Origin: Chloroflexota bacterium
Lineage (GTDB): Bacteria; Chloroflexota; Limnocylindria; P2-11E
DNA: 64,000 bases
Assembly: GCA_005881885.1 (NCBI GenBank)
Contig: VBDX01000128.1
Coordinates: 36,072 to 100,071 of the forward strand
Direction of reading: 5' to 3'
Shown here: piece after piece, positions 7,232 to 14,935 of the stretch
How the letters are laid out: every line of letters begins with the position of its first letter
Position numbering within the stretch: position 1 is the first letter of the stretch
Translations under genes and position numbers: made by a program
Notes under the pieces: model-generated
What the model was told of the DNA's origin: nothing
The model's database searches: none
What the model saw: the letters and a program-made list of their open reading frames with translations, nothing else

Positions 7232-7879
7232 ATGACGGCGGTCGTGGTCGCGCACGGCGACGTTCTACCTTCGGATCGCGCTGCGATCGATGACAAGGAC
7301 CTCGTGGTCGCGGCGGACGGCGGCGCCCTCGTCCTCGAGCGCTGGAAGATCCTTCCCCATCTGGTCGTGGGCGACATGGACTCGCTCGGCGACGCGGGCG
7401 TGGAGCGCCTCGCGCGGCAGGGCATCGGCGTCGCGAAGTTCCCCGCGGCGAAAGACGAGTCCGATCTCGAGCTCGCCGTCGCGCACGCCATCGCGGCGGG
7501 AGCGAAGGAGATCGTCCTCCTCGGCGCGCTCGGGGGTCCGCGCCTCGACCACGAGACCGCGAACCTGCTGCTCCTCGCCGATCCGGGGTACGACGGCGTT
7601 CAGATCGAGGCACGACGCGGCGCGATGCGCGTCCGGGCGCTGCGCGGCGCCGGATCGCTCACGCTCGAGGGTCCGGTGGGCACCCTCGTCACGCTGCTGC
7701 CCGTGGCAGGCGACGCGGAGGGGGTGCGAACCGAAGGGCTCCGCTATCCCCTCGCAAGCGAGACGCTCCGACTGGGCAAGTCCCGCGGCCTGAGCAACGA
7801 GATCGCGGCGTCGCCGGCGAAGGTCTCGCTCGACATCGGAACGCTTCTTGTTTTCGAGACCCCACCGGGAGGTGCATGA
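7232..7879 (+). CDS. thiN: Thiamine pyrophosphokinase
   Basis: 215 aa. Transfers pyrophosphate from ATP to thiamine, giving TPP. Family features are the N-terminal Rossmann-like AADGGA, VGDMDSLG, the acidic KFPAAKDESDLELAV segment and LLGALGGPRLDHETANLLLL; the C-terminal half is the beta-barrel thiamine-binding domain. ATG 7232 gives the family-length protein; the frame is open further upstream through the terminator and hairpin, which is unlikely to be coding. First gene of the TPP-riboswitch operon, so salvaged thiamine can be converted directly to TPP. Confidence 0.92.
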   Translation: MTAVVVAHGDVLPSDRAAIDDKDLVVAADGGALVLERWKILPHLVVGDMDSLGDAGVERLARQGIGVAKFPAAKDESDLELAVAHAIAAGAKEIVLLGALGGPRLDHETANLLLLADPGYDGVQIEARRGAMRVRALRGAGSLTLEGPVGTLVTLLPVAGDAEGVRTEGLRYPLASETLRLGKSRGLSNEIAASPAKVSLDIGTLLVFETPPGGA

Positions 7880-7880
7880 C

Positions 7881-8495
7881 GTGACGCAAGTGCGAACCGA
7901 GTCCCAGGACACGCAAGCCGAAGCGCCGCCATTCTTCGGCGCGCGCATCTCGCTCCATCCGATGACCGACCGCTACGGGCCGGTGATCCTCGAGGCGATC
8001 GAAGGTCTCCGGGACACCGGGCTCGAGGTTGAGACCGACGACGTGAGCACGTTCATCGGCGGCGACCGCAACCGTGTCTTCCGCGAGCTCGAGCGCATAT
8101 TCGCCACTGCCGCGCGGACCGGCGAGCACGTCGTCATGACCGTTCTTCTCTCCCATGGCTGCCCCGGCGAGACGTACTGCGAAGCGACCGGAGAAGTACG
8201 CATGCCCGGGCCGACGAAGGCGAGCCCAGGCAAGAGCGGTGTCGACGTGAGCGCGCAGTGGTCGCTCTACCCGCTCGGCAGCGAGGGTTACATGCAGGTC
8301 ATCTACCGCGAGATCGACCGTACGAAGACGGCCGGCGTGTTTGCGAAGGGCGCGCACTTCGTCTCCACGCTGCATGGCGACCTGGCCGACGTGCTGGGCG
8401 CGATCCGCACGTCCTTCGACGCAGCGTGCGCGGACACCGGGCACGTCGTCGCACACGCCACCTTGTCCGCGAACAGTCCCTCTGGGAGGTCGTGA
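7881..8495 (+). CDS. ykoF: YkoF-family thiamine/HMP-binding protein
   Basis: 204 aa from GTG 7881, which has GGGAGG 7 nt upstream and sits 1 nt after the thiN stop. YkoF proteins contain two tandem ACT-like half-domains that bind thiamine or its hydroxymethylpyrimidine moiety. Here the repeats are visible as GARISLHPMTDRYGPVILEAIEG and SAQWSLYPLGSEGYMQVIYREID. It is encoded directly before the ykoE-ykoD-ykoC transporter, as in Bacillus subtilis ykoFEDC, and probably acts as a cytoplasmic or tethered ligand sensor or donor. Confidence 0.9.
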   Translation: MTQVRTESQDTQAEAPPFFGARISLHPMTDRYGPVILEAIEGLRDTGLEVETDDVSTFIGGDRNRVFRELERIFATAARTGEHVVMTVLLSHGCPGETYCEATGEVRMPGPTKASPGKSGVDVSAQWSLYPLGSEGYMQVIYREIDRTKTAGVFAKGAHFVSTLHGDLADVLGAIRTSFDAACADTGHVVAHATLSANSPSGRS

Positions 8496-8496
8496 C

Positions 8497-9606
8497 ATGC
8501 GCAGCTTCTCCATCGCCCGCGCGGTCGCGCTCGTGGGCGCGCTCGTCGCGCTCATCGCGTTCTTCCTGCCCTGGGTCATCTACGCCCGGCAGAGCTTCAG
8601 CGGCGCCGAGCTCGCGAGCACGCTCTCGCCGGCGCTCGCTTCGGTCAAGGGCGGCGGGATCAAAGGGCTCGACCTGGGCCTCTGGGCGGTCGCGCTCGCG
8701 GCGGCGCTCGCGGCGGTCTTCGTGCTCGTCTCGTGGGCGCGTGCAGCGGATCCGACCGAGGGCCGCTACCGACTCTGGGCCGCGGCCGCGGCGATCACGG
8801 GCCTCGCCTTCGGGATGCTGTTTCTGGCGAGCGGTCTGCTGGGCGGGACGCCGGATATCAACTTCGCGCCCGCCGCGATCCGCACCGACAACGCGGTGAA
8901 GGCCACGGTCGCGAAGGCGATCGGCGCGGGCGATTTCGTCGGCATCGGCGTCGGTGTGTATCTGGCGATCGTCGGCTTCGCAGCGGCCGCGATCGGCGCG
9001 ATCCTCGCGCGCCCGGCGCGTGACGAGCGCGTCTGGCGAACGCAGGACTACGTGCTCCTGGCGATCCTCGCGGTCGTGTTCGGGGCGATCTACTGGGCCT
9101 GGCTCGGCCCCTACCTGGGCATCGAGACGATCCTCGCCGGCGTCAGCGCGCAGTTCGGACAGGAGCTCCTCTTCGGGCTCTGGTTCGTCAGCGGTCTGCT
9201 CGGTGGATACATCATTCGCCGGCCCGGCGCCGCGTTCCTCTCCGAGACGCTCGCCGCATTCGCCGAGGTGCTCCTTGGCGCGCCGGCGGGCCCCGTGCTC
9301 ATCGTCACCGGCTTCATGCAGGCGCTCGGTCCCGAGCTCACGTTCGCCGCGACCGGCTACCGGCGCTGGGGCTGGGGCACGATGGCCGTCGCGGGCATCG
9401 CGGCCGGCGTCGTCGCGCTCCCCTGGAATTGGCTGCGCCTCGGTTACTTCGCCCTCGACCCGGGCGTCATGGCCGGACTCTTCATCACCCGCGTCGTCGC
9501 CGGCGCGCTCGCCGGACTGGCGGCGAAGGCGATCGGCGATCTCGTGGCGGCGACCGGCTCGCTCAACTACTTCGCGCTGGGCCGGGAGCGAGTGCAGGAA
9601 GTGTGA
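8497..9606 (+). CDS. ykoE: YkoE-type ECF transporter substrate component with extra N-terminal membrane domain
   Basis: 369 aa, SD GGGAGG upstream of ATG 8497. Residues about 178-369 are a normal YkoE S-component (QDYVLLAILAVVFGAIYWAW, then a run of membrane helices ending in GSLNYFALGRE). Residues 1-175 are an additional four-helix membrane region (helices near 8-28, 65-85, 97-120, 143-165) that ordinary YkoE proteins of about 190-200 aa lack. YkoE captures hydroxymethylpyrimidine or thiamine in the membrane. It overlaps ykoD by 4 nt (GTGA). Confidence 0.88.
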   Translation: MRSFSIARAVALVGALVALIAFFLPWVIYARQSFSGAELASTLSPALASVKGGGIKGLDLGLWAVALAAALAAVFVLVSWARAADPTEGRYRLWAAAAAITGLAFGMLFLASGLLGGTPDINFAPAAIRTDNAVKATVAKAIGAGDFVGIGVGVYLAIVGFAAAAIGAILARPARDERVWRTQDYVLLAILAVVFGAIYWAWLGPYLGIETILAGVSAQFGQELLFGLWFVSGLLGGYIIRRPGAAFLSETLAAFAEVLLGAPAGPVLIVTGFMQALGPELTFAATGYRRWGWGTMAVAGIAAGVVALPWNWLRLGYFALDPGVMAGLFITRVVAGALAGLAAKAIGDLVAATGSLNYFALGRERVQEV

Positions 9607-11264
9607 CCTCCGCGTTCGCGCGCGCCGAGTCGCTCACCATCCGTCACGTGGGGCGGAAGCGGCCGGCGCTCCGCGACCTGGATTTCGCATGGGAGGAGGG
9701 CGAGCGGCTCCTCCTGCTCGGCCCGAGCGGTGCCGGGAAGAGCACGCTCGCGCTCTGCCTGGATGGGGTAATCCCGCACGCGCTCGATGCGCACTGGGAG
9801 AGTGGGCGCCTGACCGTGAATGGCCGCGACACGCGCAGCGCATCGCTCGCCGAGCTCACGCAGGAGGTGGGCGTCCTCTTCCAGGACCCCGAGACCCAGC
9901 TCGTGATGCTCGAGACCGACGACGAGATCGCCTTCGGGCTCGAAAACCTCGGCCTACCGCGGGACGAGATGGCCGAGCGCATCGTGGAAGCTCGCGCGTC
10001 CACCGGCCTCGGGCCCGCGACACCGCGACGGCTTGATGCCCTCTCCGGCGGGACGAAGCAACGCGTGGCCCTCGCCTCGCTTTTGGCCATGCGGCCTCGA
10101 GCGCTCGTGCTCGACGAGCCGACGGCGAATCTGGATCCGATCGGCGCGCGCGAGGTCATCACCGCGGTCGCCGCGCTCGCTATTCGGCGCGAGCGCTCGT
10201 TCCTTGTGGTCGAGCACCGCCTCGACCCGCTCCTCCGATTCATCGATCGAGTCGCGGTGCTCGGGGACGACGGCAGGCTCGCGCTCGCCGGCGATCCCGA
10301 AACGGTGTTCATGCGACGCGCCGACGAGCTCGATCGACTCGGGGTCTGGCAGCCCGAACTCGCCGAGCTCGCTCGACTCCTAGGCGCGGAGGAGATGCCA
10401 GGCGACGTCGACGAGGCTGCGGACCTCCTCATCGATCGGTGGCCGCGCGGCGCTTCGGCCCCGCGCGAGGCACACGTGCCTGGACGGATCACCGTCGCCG
10501 CGCGCGGCGTGGCGCACCGTTACCGCGGAGACGACCGTGATGCGGTGACTGGTGCGTCGCTCGAGCTGCACGAAGCCGAGATCTCCGCGATCGTCGGCGC
10601 CAACGGCGCGGGGAAGAGCACGCTCGGCCTGCTCCTCGCCGGTGTATTACGTCCTTCGCGTGGGATGGTCGACGCGACCGCCGACGTCGCGTATGTCTTC
10701 CAGTATCCCGAACGTGGCTTCCTTGCAGCAACCGTCCGCGGTGAGATGCGCTACGCCGCTACCACCGGCCGCCAGATCGCGCGCGATCCAGATGTCCTTC
10801 TCGAGCGCTTCGGCCTAGCGCGTCTCGCGGAAGCGAATCCGCACTCGCTCTCGCACGGCGAGAAACGGCGGCTGTCCGTCGCGAGCGCTCTCGTCACCAG
10901 CCCGGCCGTGCTGATCCTCGACGAGCCGACGTTCGGCCAGGACCTTCGGAACACGCGCGAACTCATGACGATCCTGCGCGAGGAACGCGACCGCGGGACG
11001 ACGGTCGTTCTCATCACGCACGACCTCTCGCTCGTCGCCGAGCTTGCCGACCGCGCCGTTGCGATGTCCGAGGGCAGGATCGGCTTCGACGGGACGCCCG
11101 CGGAGCTCTTCGCGCGCGCGGATCTTGCGAGGTTCGGGCTGGCGCTGCCTCCTGTGGCCGACGCGTTCGCGCGCGCCGGAGCGCGAGACAGCTCGATCTC
11201 GCCGGTCACCGGGCTTGGCGCGGCACGCGAAGCGCTCGCCTCGCGGGAGCTGGTGCGCCTGTGA
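9603..11264 (+). CDS. ykoD: ECF transporter ATPase with two fused nucleotide-binding domains
   Basis: 553 aa with a GTG start overlapping the ykoE stop. Domain 1 has Walker A GPSGAGKS (40-47), signature LSGGTKQR and Walker B LVLDEPTANLDP. Domain 2 has Walker A GANGAGKS, signature LSHGEKRR and Walker B LILDEPTFGQD. A fused EcfA1-EcfA2 arrangement is typical of YkoD. It powers uptake of the thiamine precursor by YkoE through YkoC. Confidence 0.95.
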   Translation: MTSAFARAESLTIRHVGRKRPALRDLDFAWEEGERLLLLGPSGAGKSTLALCLDGVIPHALDAHWESGRLTVNGRDTRSASLAELTQEVGVLFQDPETQLVMLETDDEIAFGLENLGLPRDEMAERIVEARASTGLGPATPRRLDALSGGTKQRVALASLLAMRPRALVLDEPTANLDPIGAREVITAVAALAIRRERSFLVVEHRLDPLLRFIDRVAVLGDDGRLALAGDPETVFMRRADELDRLGVWQPELAELARLLGAEEMPGDVDEAADLLIDRWPRGASAPREAHVPGRITVAARGVAHRYRGDDRDAVTGASLELHEAEISAIVGANGAGKSTLGLLLAGVLRPSRGMVDATADVAYVFQYPERGFLAATVRGEMRYAATTGRQIARDPDVLLERFGLARLAEANPHSLSHGEKRRLSVASALVTSPAVLILDEPTFGQDLRNTRELMTILREERDRGTTVVLITHDLSLVAELADRAVAMSEGRIGFDGTPAELFARADLARFGLALPPVADAFARAGARDSSISPVTGLGAAREALASRELVRL

Positions 11265-12037
11265 ACGTACTCGCGCGTCGCGATCCGGCGGTGAAGCTCG
11301 CGGTGACGCTGGCGATCTCGCTCGTTCTGCTCTTCGTCATCGACCCCGTCACCCCGCTACTCTTCCTCGCCGTCGCGATCGCCGCAGCGGTCGCGGGAGG
11401 TGCCCGCCTGAGCACGATCGTCCGCGCTCTCGTGCCGCTCTCGGTACTTGGCATTGGCTTCGTGTGGAGCAACGCGGTGTTCGCCGCGACGCACGAGCCC
11501 CCAACGTGGACCATCGGGCCCTTTCACGCGACCGAGGCCGGTCTGCGCTTCGGGCTGGCCATCGCGCTCCGGGGTCTCGCGATCGGAATGCTGTCACTCG
11601 CGTTCGTATGGACGACCGATCCGACCGATCTCGTGGTGAGCCTCATCCGCCACGCGCATCTTCCGTTTCGGATCGGCTATCCGTTGCTCGCCGGCTACCG
11701 CTTCCTGCCGTTCTTCGCCGACGAGTACGCGCAGGTCCGCATCGCGCGACGAGTGCGCGGGTCGGTCGCGCGCGGTCCGTTCGGCCGCATCCGCGAGGCG
11801 ACCGGAGAGCTGGTCACGCTCCTGTCGGACGCGACCCGGCGCGCGACTCGGATCGCGATCGCCATGGACGCCCGCGCGTTCGCCGGTGCGCGGGAGCGCA
11901 CCTACTGGCGCGAGGCGCCCCTCACACTCGGCGATCTCGTCTTCGTGATCGTGGCGATCGGTTTCGTGGCGGGGCTCCTCGCGTTCTCAGGCGCGATGGG
12001 CTGGCTCCGCCTGTGGGACGGGCACTTCTCGGCCTAG
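11261..12037 (+). CDS. ykoC: ECF transporter transmembrane (T) component
   Basis: 258 aa with a GTG start overlapping the ykoD stop (GTGA). Five or six membrane helices are visible, plus the cytoplasmic coupling motif of EcfT proteins, MDARAFAGARERTY (Ala-Arg-Ala/Gly type), near residue 205. It links the S-component YkoE to the ATPase YkoD. Last gene of the thiN-ykoFEDC operon; no terminator is evident before the convergent relE gene. Confidence 0.93.
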   Translation: MNVLARRDPAVKLAVTLAISLVLLFVIDPVTPLLFLAVAIAAAVAGGARLSTIVRALVPLSVLGIGFVWSNAVFAATHEPPTWTIGPFHATEAGLRFGLAIALRGLAIGMLSLAFVWTTDPTDLVVSLIRHAHLPFRIGYPLLAGYRFLPFFADEYAQVRIARRVRGSVARGPFGRIREATGELVTLLSDATRRATRIAIAMDARAFAGARERTYWREAPLTLGDLVFVIVAIGFVAGLLAFSGAMGWLRLWDGHFSA

Positions 12038-12069
12038 AGGACCAGATCGCAGCGCCGCTCGCGTCATTG

Positions 12070-12321
12070 TCAGCGGTAGACATCCTTGCGGTGTCTCACC
12101 ACGTGGAGGTGGACTTCTCGTGCCCCCACGTCGTAGCGGATCCGGTAGTCGCCGACCCTCCAGCGCCATCGCCCGATCCGGGGACCGTGCAGCTTGCGAC
12201 CGCGATAAGGGTCGGCACGCAGGCGGGCCAGCGCCTTTAGGACTTGTTCTTGGATCGGCCTTGGGAGCTTGCGGAAGTCGCTCTCGAATACCTTCGAGGG
12301 GATGATCTCGAAGGTCGGCAG
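12070..12321 (-). CDS. RelE/ParE-family toxin with CTG start
   Basis: 83 aa, recognisable throughout: FEIIPSKVFESDFRKLP, QVLKALARLRADPY, then GRWRWRVGDYRIRYDV and VVRHRKDVYR at the C-terminus (RelE mRNA-interferase fold). The frame has no ATG, GTG or TTG at its 5' end; a CTG (12321-12319) follows the antitoxin TAG directly and gives exactly the family N-terminus. GGAG at 12332-12329 lies 7 nt upstream. It is probably a real, translated toxin in an operon with the Phd-type antitoxin, and length-based gene finders could miss it. Confidence 0.8.
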   Translation of the reverse strand: MPTFEIIPSKVFESDFRKLPRPIQEQVLKALARLRADPYRGRKLHGPRIGRWRWRVGDYRIRYDVGAREVHLHVVRHRKDVYR

Positions 12322-12615
12322 CTAGCGGCTCCGGTAAATCGCTCGCAGCGCTGCGAGACTGCTCACCTCGCCGCGCCGGATCTGCGCCGCTGACGTCCGA
12401 AGGGCCTTCTTCAGCGCGGGATCGCGCTCCTCCGCCCGAAGCTCAAGGAGCTCTTCGTACTCGCCGAGCGGCACCAGTGCTACTTTCGGAAGGCCCTTCT
12501 TCGTAAGGACAAAGCTCTGACCCTGCTCGCTGGCAAGACGGATGAGCCGACCTAGGTGTGTGCGAGCGGTGAACGCATTCACGATCGTCGGTGCCTTGGG
12601 TGCCTTCGCCGCCAT
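12322..12615 (-). CDS. Phd/YefM-type antitoxin
   Basis: 97 aa, with AAAGGAG before the ATG. The Phd/YefM pattern is visible: IVNAFTARTHLGRLIRLASEQGQSFVLTKKGLPKVALVPLGEYEELLELR, followed by a basic C-terminal tail that would wrap the toxin. Its stop codon is immediately followed by the CTG start of the RelE toxin. The upstream palindrome AACTAGTT (12654-12661) lies in the promoter region and may be its operator. Confidence 0.85.
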   Translation of the reverse strand: MAAKAPKAPTIVNAFTARTHLGRLIRLASEQGQSFVLTKKGLPKVALVPLGEYEELLELRAEERDPALKKALRTSAAQIRRGEVSSLAALRAIYRSR

Positions 12616-12764
12616 CGCAACTCCTTTTTCCAGCGCCAGCCGCAGCCTATCTTAACTAGTTGAAATCGAAGGGGGGAAGCGGATGCTGGTGGTTACCGCG
12701 GCGGAGCTATTTTCCATTTTTGCTAATCGACCCAGAAAAGGCCGGGCTGTATGTTGCGCTGTAT

Positions 12765-13007
12765 ATGCCAGCAATACGCACGCAGGTCTATCTGACAAAG
12801 GAACAGCGCCAGAAGCTCGATTCGCGACGCCGGCGTGAGCATAAGACGCTGGCGGCGGTGGTTCGCGACGCCATCGATGCCTACGTCAGCAAGGAGAAAC
12901 CAGCAGACGTGCGGAAGACCCTCGACGAGACCTTCGGGGTAGCCCCAAAGTTCAGCGTTCCATCTCGCGACGAGTGGGGGCAGTATGCCCGGCGCGTCCG
13001 AACGTAA
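12765..13007 (+). CDS. Ribbon-helix-helix antitoxin (VapB/CopG-like)
   Basis: 80 aa from ATG 12765. The N-terminus RTQVYLTKEQRQKLDSRRRREHKTLAAVVRDAIDAYV is a clear ribbon-helix-helix DNA-binding module, and the C-terminal part is the toxin-binding tail. The open frame extends upstream to 12660, but that part is low-complexity and unlike the family. The adjacent VapC reading frame is truncated after about 20 recognisable residues, so this is probably an orphan antitoxin. Confidence 0.8.
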   Translation: MPAIRTQVYLTKEQRQKLDSRRRREHKTLAAVVRDAIDAYVSKEKPADVRKTLDETFGVAPKFSVPSRDEWGQYARRVRT

Positions 13008-13137
13008 CGTCCTTCTCGACACCGACGTCTTCGTCGACCACGTGCGCGGAGCGCCCGGGGTTCCCGGTCCGCCAAAAGCGCCGAGGTTTGAGGCGGCTTT
13101 TCGACCGTTGGAGAGGGGAGTAGTCCGCCGAAAGTAG
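12985..13137 (+). pseudogene. Truncated VapC (PIN-domain) toxin remnant
   Basis: It starts at an ATG inside the vapB 3' end (23-nt overlap, the normal coupling for VapBC). The first 20 residues contain the PIN start motif NVLLDTDVFVDHVRG. Homology then stops abruptly at about 13045 and the frame runs through unrelated proline/arginine-rich sequence to TAG at 13135-13137. The remaining catalytic acidic residues are absent, so the toxin is destroyed. The breakpoint precedes a hairpin-like stretch (AAAAGCGCC ... GGCGGCTTTT at about 13074-13111). Confidence 0.75.
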
Positions 13138-13330
13138 GCACCGATCGGAGTCGGTTCATCTGCTTCATTTCCCAACGTGCCACAAGTCGCCAAGCCGAGC
13201 TCGGTTGTTCGCGTCGATCTCCCATCACGTTGTAGTGCCACCATTCGGTGTTCCCGATCACGGGCGCCGAGCGCCTCGTCCACCCGCGCCCCCGGGGACG
13301 CCAGAGAGTGCCCCGAGATGCTGCGTGACG
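13138..13330. other. Non-coding remnant region after truncated vapC
   Basis: No convincing gene. Several frames are open but have no recognisable motifs or ribosome binding sites. It is probably residual sequence of a rearrangement that removed the rest of vapC. Confidence 0.4.
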
Positions 13331-13603
13331 TTACGGGCGTAGCCACGGGGAATGAGCCCCCGTGGCCAGGGCGAATGCGACGACGGTCACGAAGAGAAGG
13401 CCAAGTGCGATGAAGATCGCAGACGCGACGTAGGCGAAGAGCCGCACGAGCTCGGCGGGATAGTCGCGTGAGATCGAGGCGAACGCGATGACCGCCACGA
13501 CCAGCCAACCAATCGAGATACAGATCGAGAGCGCACGTATGAATCGCAGCCAACTGGCCGCGCCGTAGGGCCACCGGTACTGCGGGGTCGTCAGGTTTCG
13601 CAT
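13331..13603 (-). CDS. Two-pass membrane protein, 90 aa
   Basis: ATG at 13603; the hydrophobic segments near residues 19-40 and 55-80 are typical membrane helices, separated by a short soluble loop (SRDYPAELVR). No family is recognised. It overlaps the 3' end of the 33-aa membrane peptide by 13 nt, so the two are likely co-translated. The frame is open further upstream, but that part is arginine-rich shadow sequence of the 33-aa gene. Confidence 0.55.
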   Translation of the reverse strand: MRNLTTPQYRWPYGAASWLRFIRALSICISIGWLVVAVIAFASISRDYPAELVRLFAYVASAIFIALGLLFVTVVAFALATGAHSPWLRP

Positions 13604-13692
13604 CTGCCCCGCCAGATGCGGGGCAGGAGCGCGGTCACTGCGAGCGCCCCGATCGCGAGAATGACGGCTGACACGATCGCAGCCGTGCTCAT
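13591..13692 (-). CDS. 33-aa single-pass membrane peptide
   Basis: ATG at 13692 with GGAAGG upstream. One hydrophobic helix (residues about 4-23, ending LLPRIWRGR) has a positive inside-type end. Its stop overlaps the start of the 90-aa membrane protein. No family recognised; it may form a small two-component membrane unit with its neighbour. Confidence 0.5.
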   Translation of the reverse strand: MSTAAIVSAVILAIGALAVTALLPRIWRGRCET

Positions 13693-13726
13693 TACTGCCT
13701 TCCGGCGGGAGCCGCTGTGGCACTCC

Positions 13727-14104
13727 TCACTTCGGACAGTCGAGCTTGCCGTCCACGATCACGACACGACGGTTCAGGCCGTGCAACTCCTCGTAGCTAT
13801 AGCTGTGACAGAAGACGAGGCGACCGGCGTCGTCGTTGGCGCGTAGCGTGACGGGCGAACTGTCCTTGAAGTGCCAAGCCGTGACGCGCTCCTCGCCCGC
13901 CGCCAAGTGCGTCACGAGATCTCGCCCGCTGTCCTCGCCTATCTCCGTCAGAGTGAGTCGAATCGAGGTGTCGTTTCTGATGCGAACGTCCGTGCCAGGA
14001 TCTCCGACACGCGGAGGCGGACCTGTGAGAACACATGCGCTCAATGTGAGCGCCACGACCAGATACGCGAGTCCGCGCAACAAGGTCAACGACCGATCGA
14101 CCAT
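13727..14104 (-). CDS. Putative lipoprotein, 125 aa
   Basis: The N-terminus is a lipoprotein signal: a hydrophobic core followed by the lipobox LSAC with the cysteine near residue 24. The mature part is about 100 residues, beta-rich, with VRIRNDTSIRLTLTEI and a C-terminal VVIVDGKLDCPK. Two further cysteines could form a disulfide. It probably sits on the outer face of the cytoplasmic membrane. Function unknown. Confidence 0.7.
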   Translation of the reverse strand: MVDRSLTLLRGLAYLVVALTLSACVLTGPPPRVGDPGTDVRIRNDTSIRLTLTEIGEDSGRDLVTHLAAGEERVTAWHFKDSSPVTLRANDDAGRLVFCHSYSYEELHGLNRRVVIVDGKLDCPK

Positions 14105-14266
14105 GGATACTGCCAGCCTTCCGGAGCTGCACCATTCGGCGACGAGGGCACCGCGGACGCTCCCCCGCTTTCTCGACAGCTATCGTTCCCGACCGAACGT
14201 GGCGCTGGGCGGCCACACCCGGATGTGTCGCTTCCTCGGCGTCAACGACGTGTCTGGGGATCACAC

Positions 14267-14935
14267 CTAACCGAGCCGGTATCCGACTCCGCGCACGTTC
14301 GCGAGCGGGGGCGCGCCCGCTGAATCGAGCTTCGAGCGAAGCCGCGCGAGATGCGCCTTGAGCCACTCCGGGTCGGGGTCGCGCTCCTCCGGCCAGCCCG
14401 CGCGAAGCAACGCGCGGCGCTCCAGGACTTCACCCGGCCGCGCGGCGAGCGCCGCGAGGAGACGGAACTCCGTCGGGGTGAGGTCGAGGGACTGACCATC
14501 GACGCTCGCGACGTGCGTCTTCGGATCCACACGCAGCCGCCCGATCGAAGCGGCGCTCTGCGCGCGCGCCGCCGGACCCGCACGCCGGAGAAGCGCGCGC
14601 ACGCGCGAGGCGAGCTCCCTCCGGCTGAAAGGCTTCTCGAGATAGTCGTCCGCGCCGAGGTCGAGCAGCTTCGCGCGCTCCTCGGCACCGCGCTCCCCGG
14701 TCAGCATGAGGATCGGCGTCTGCGCCGACGCGCGGATCCGTCTGCAGACCTCGTCGCCGGAGAGTCTCGGCAGCTTGCGGTCGAGGATCACGAGATCGGG
14801 CGAATCTTCGGCGTGACGGCGTAACGCGGTCTCACCGTCGTACGCGGTGACGATCTCGTAGCCCTCCTCGCCGAGGAGAGCGGCGACCATGCCGACGAAC
14901 TGGCGATCGTCGTCGACGACGAGGATGTTGCTCAA
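14267..14935 (-). CDS. OmpR/PhoB-family response regulator
   Basis: 222 aa. Receiver domain residues 1-120: acidic pocket VVDDDRQF, phosphoacceptor Asp in LVILDRKLP (about residue 52), Thr in MLTGERG and Lys in YLEKPFSRREL. The C-terminal winged helix (about 130-222) contains LDLTPTEFRLLAALAARPGEV and ANVRGVGYRL, typical of OmpR/PhoB DNA-binding domains. It overlaps the upstream kinase gene by 4 nt and is presumably its cognate partner. Confidence 0.94.
   Translation of the reverse strand: MSNILVVDDDRQFVGMVAALLGEEGYEIVTAYDGETALRRHAEDSPDLVILDRKLPRLSGDEVCRRIRASAQTPILMLTGERGAEERAKLLDLGADDYLEKPFSRRELASRVRALLRRAGPAARAQSAASIGRLRVDPKTHVASVDGQSLDLTPTEFRLLAALAARPGEVLERRALLRAGWPEERDPDPEWLKAHLARLRSKLDSAGAPPLANVRGVGYRLG

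Noticed and set aside
12723-13574. 283-codon minus-strand frame over the vapB/vapC remnant
   Set aside because: It runs antisense to the RHH antitoxin, has no recognisable motif and no ribosome binding site.
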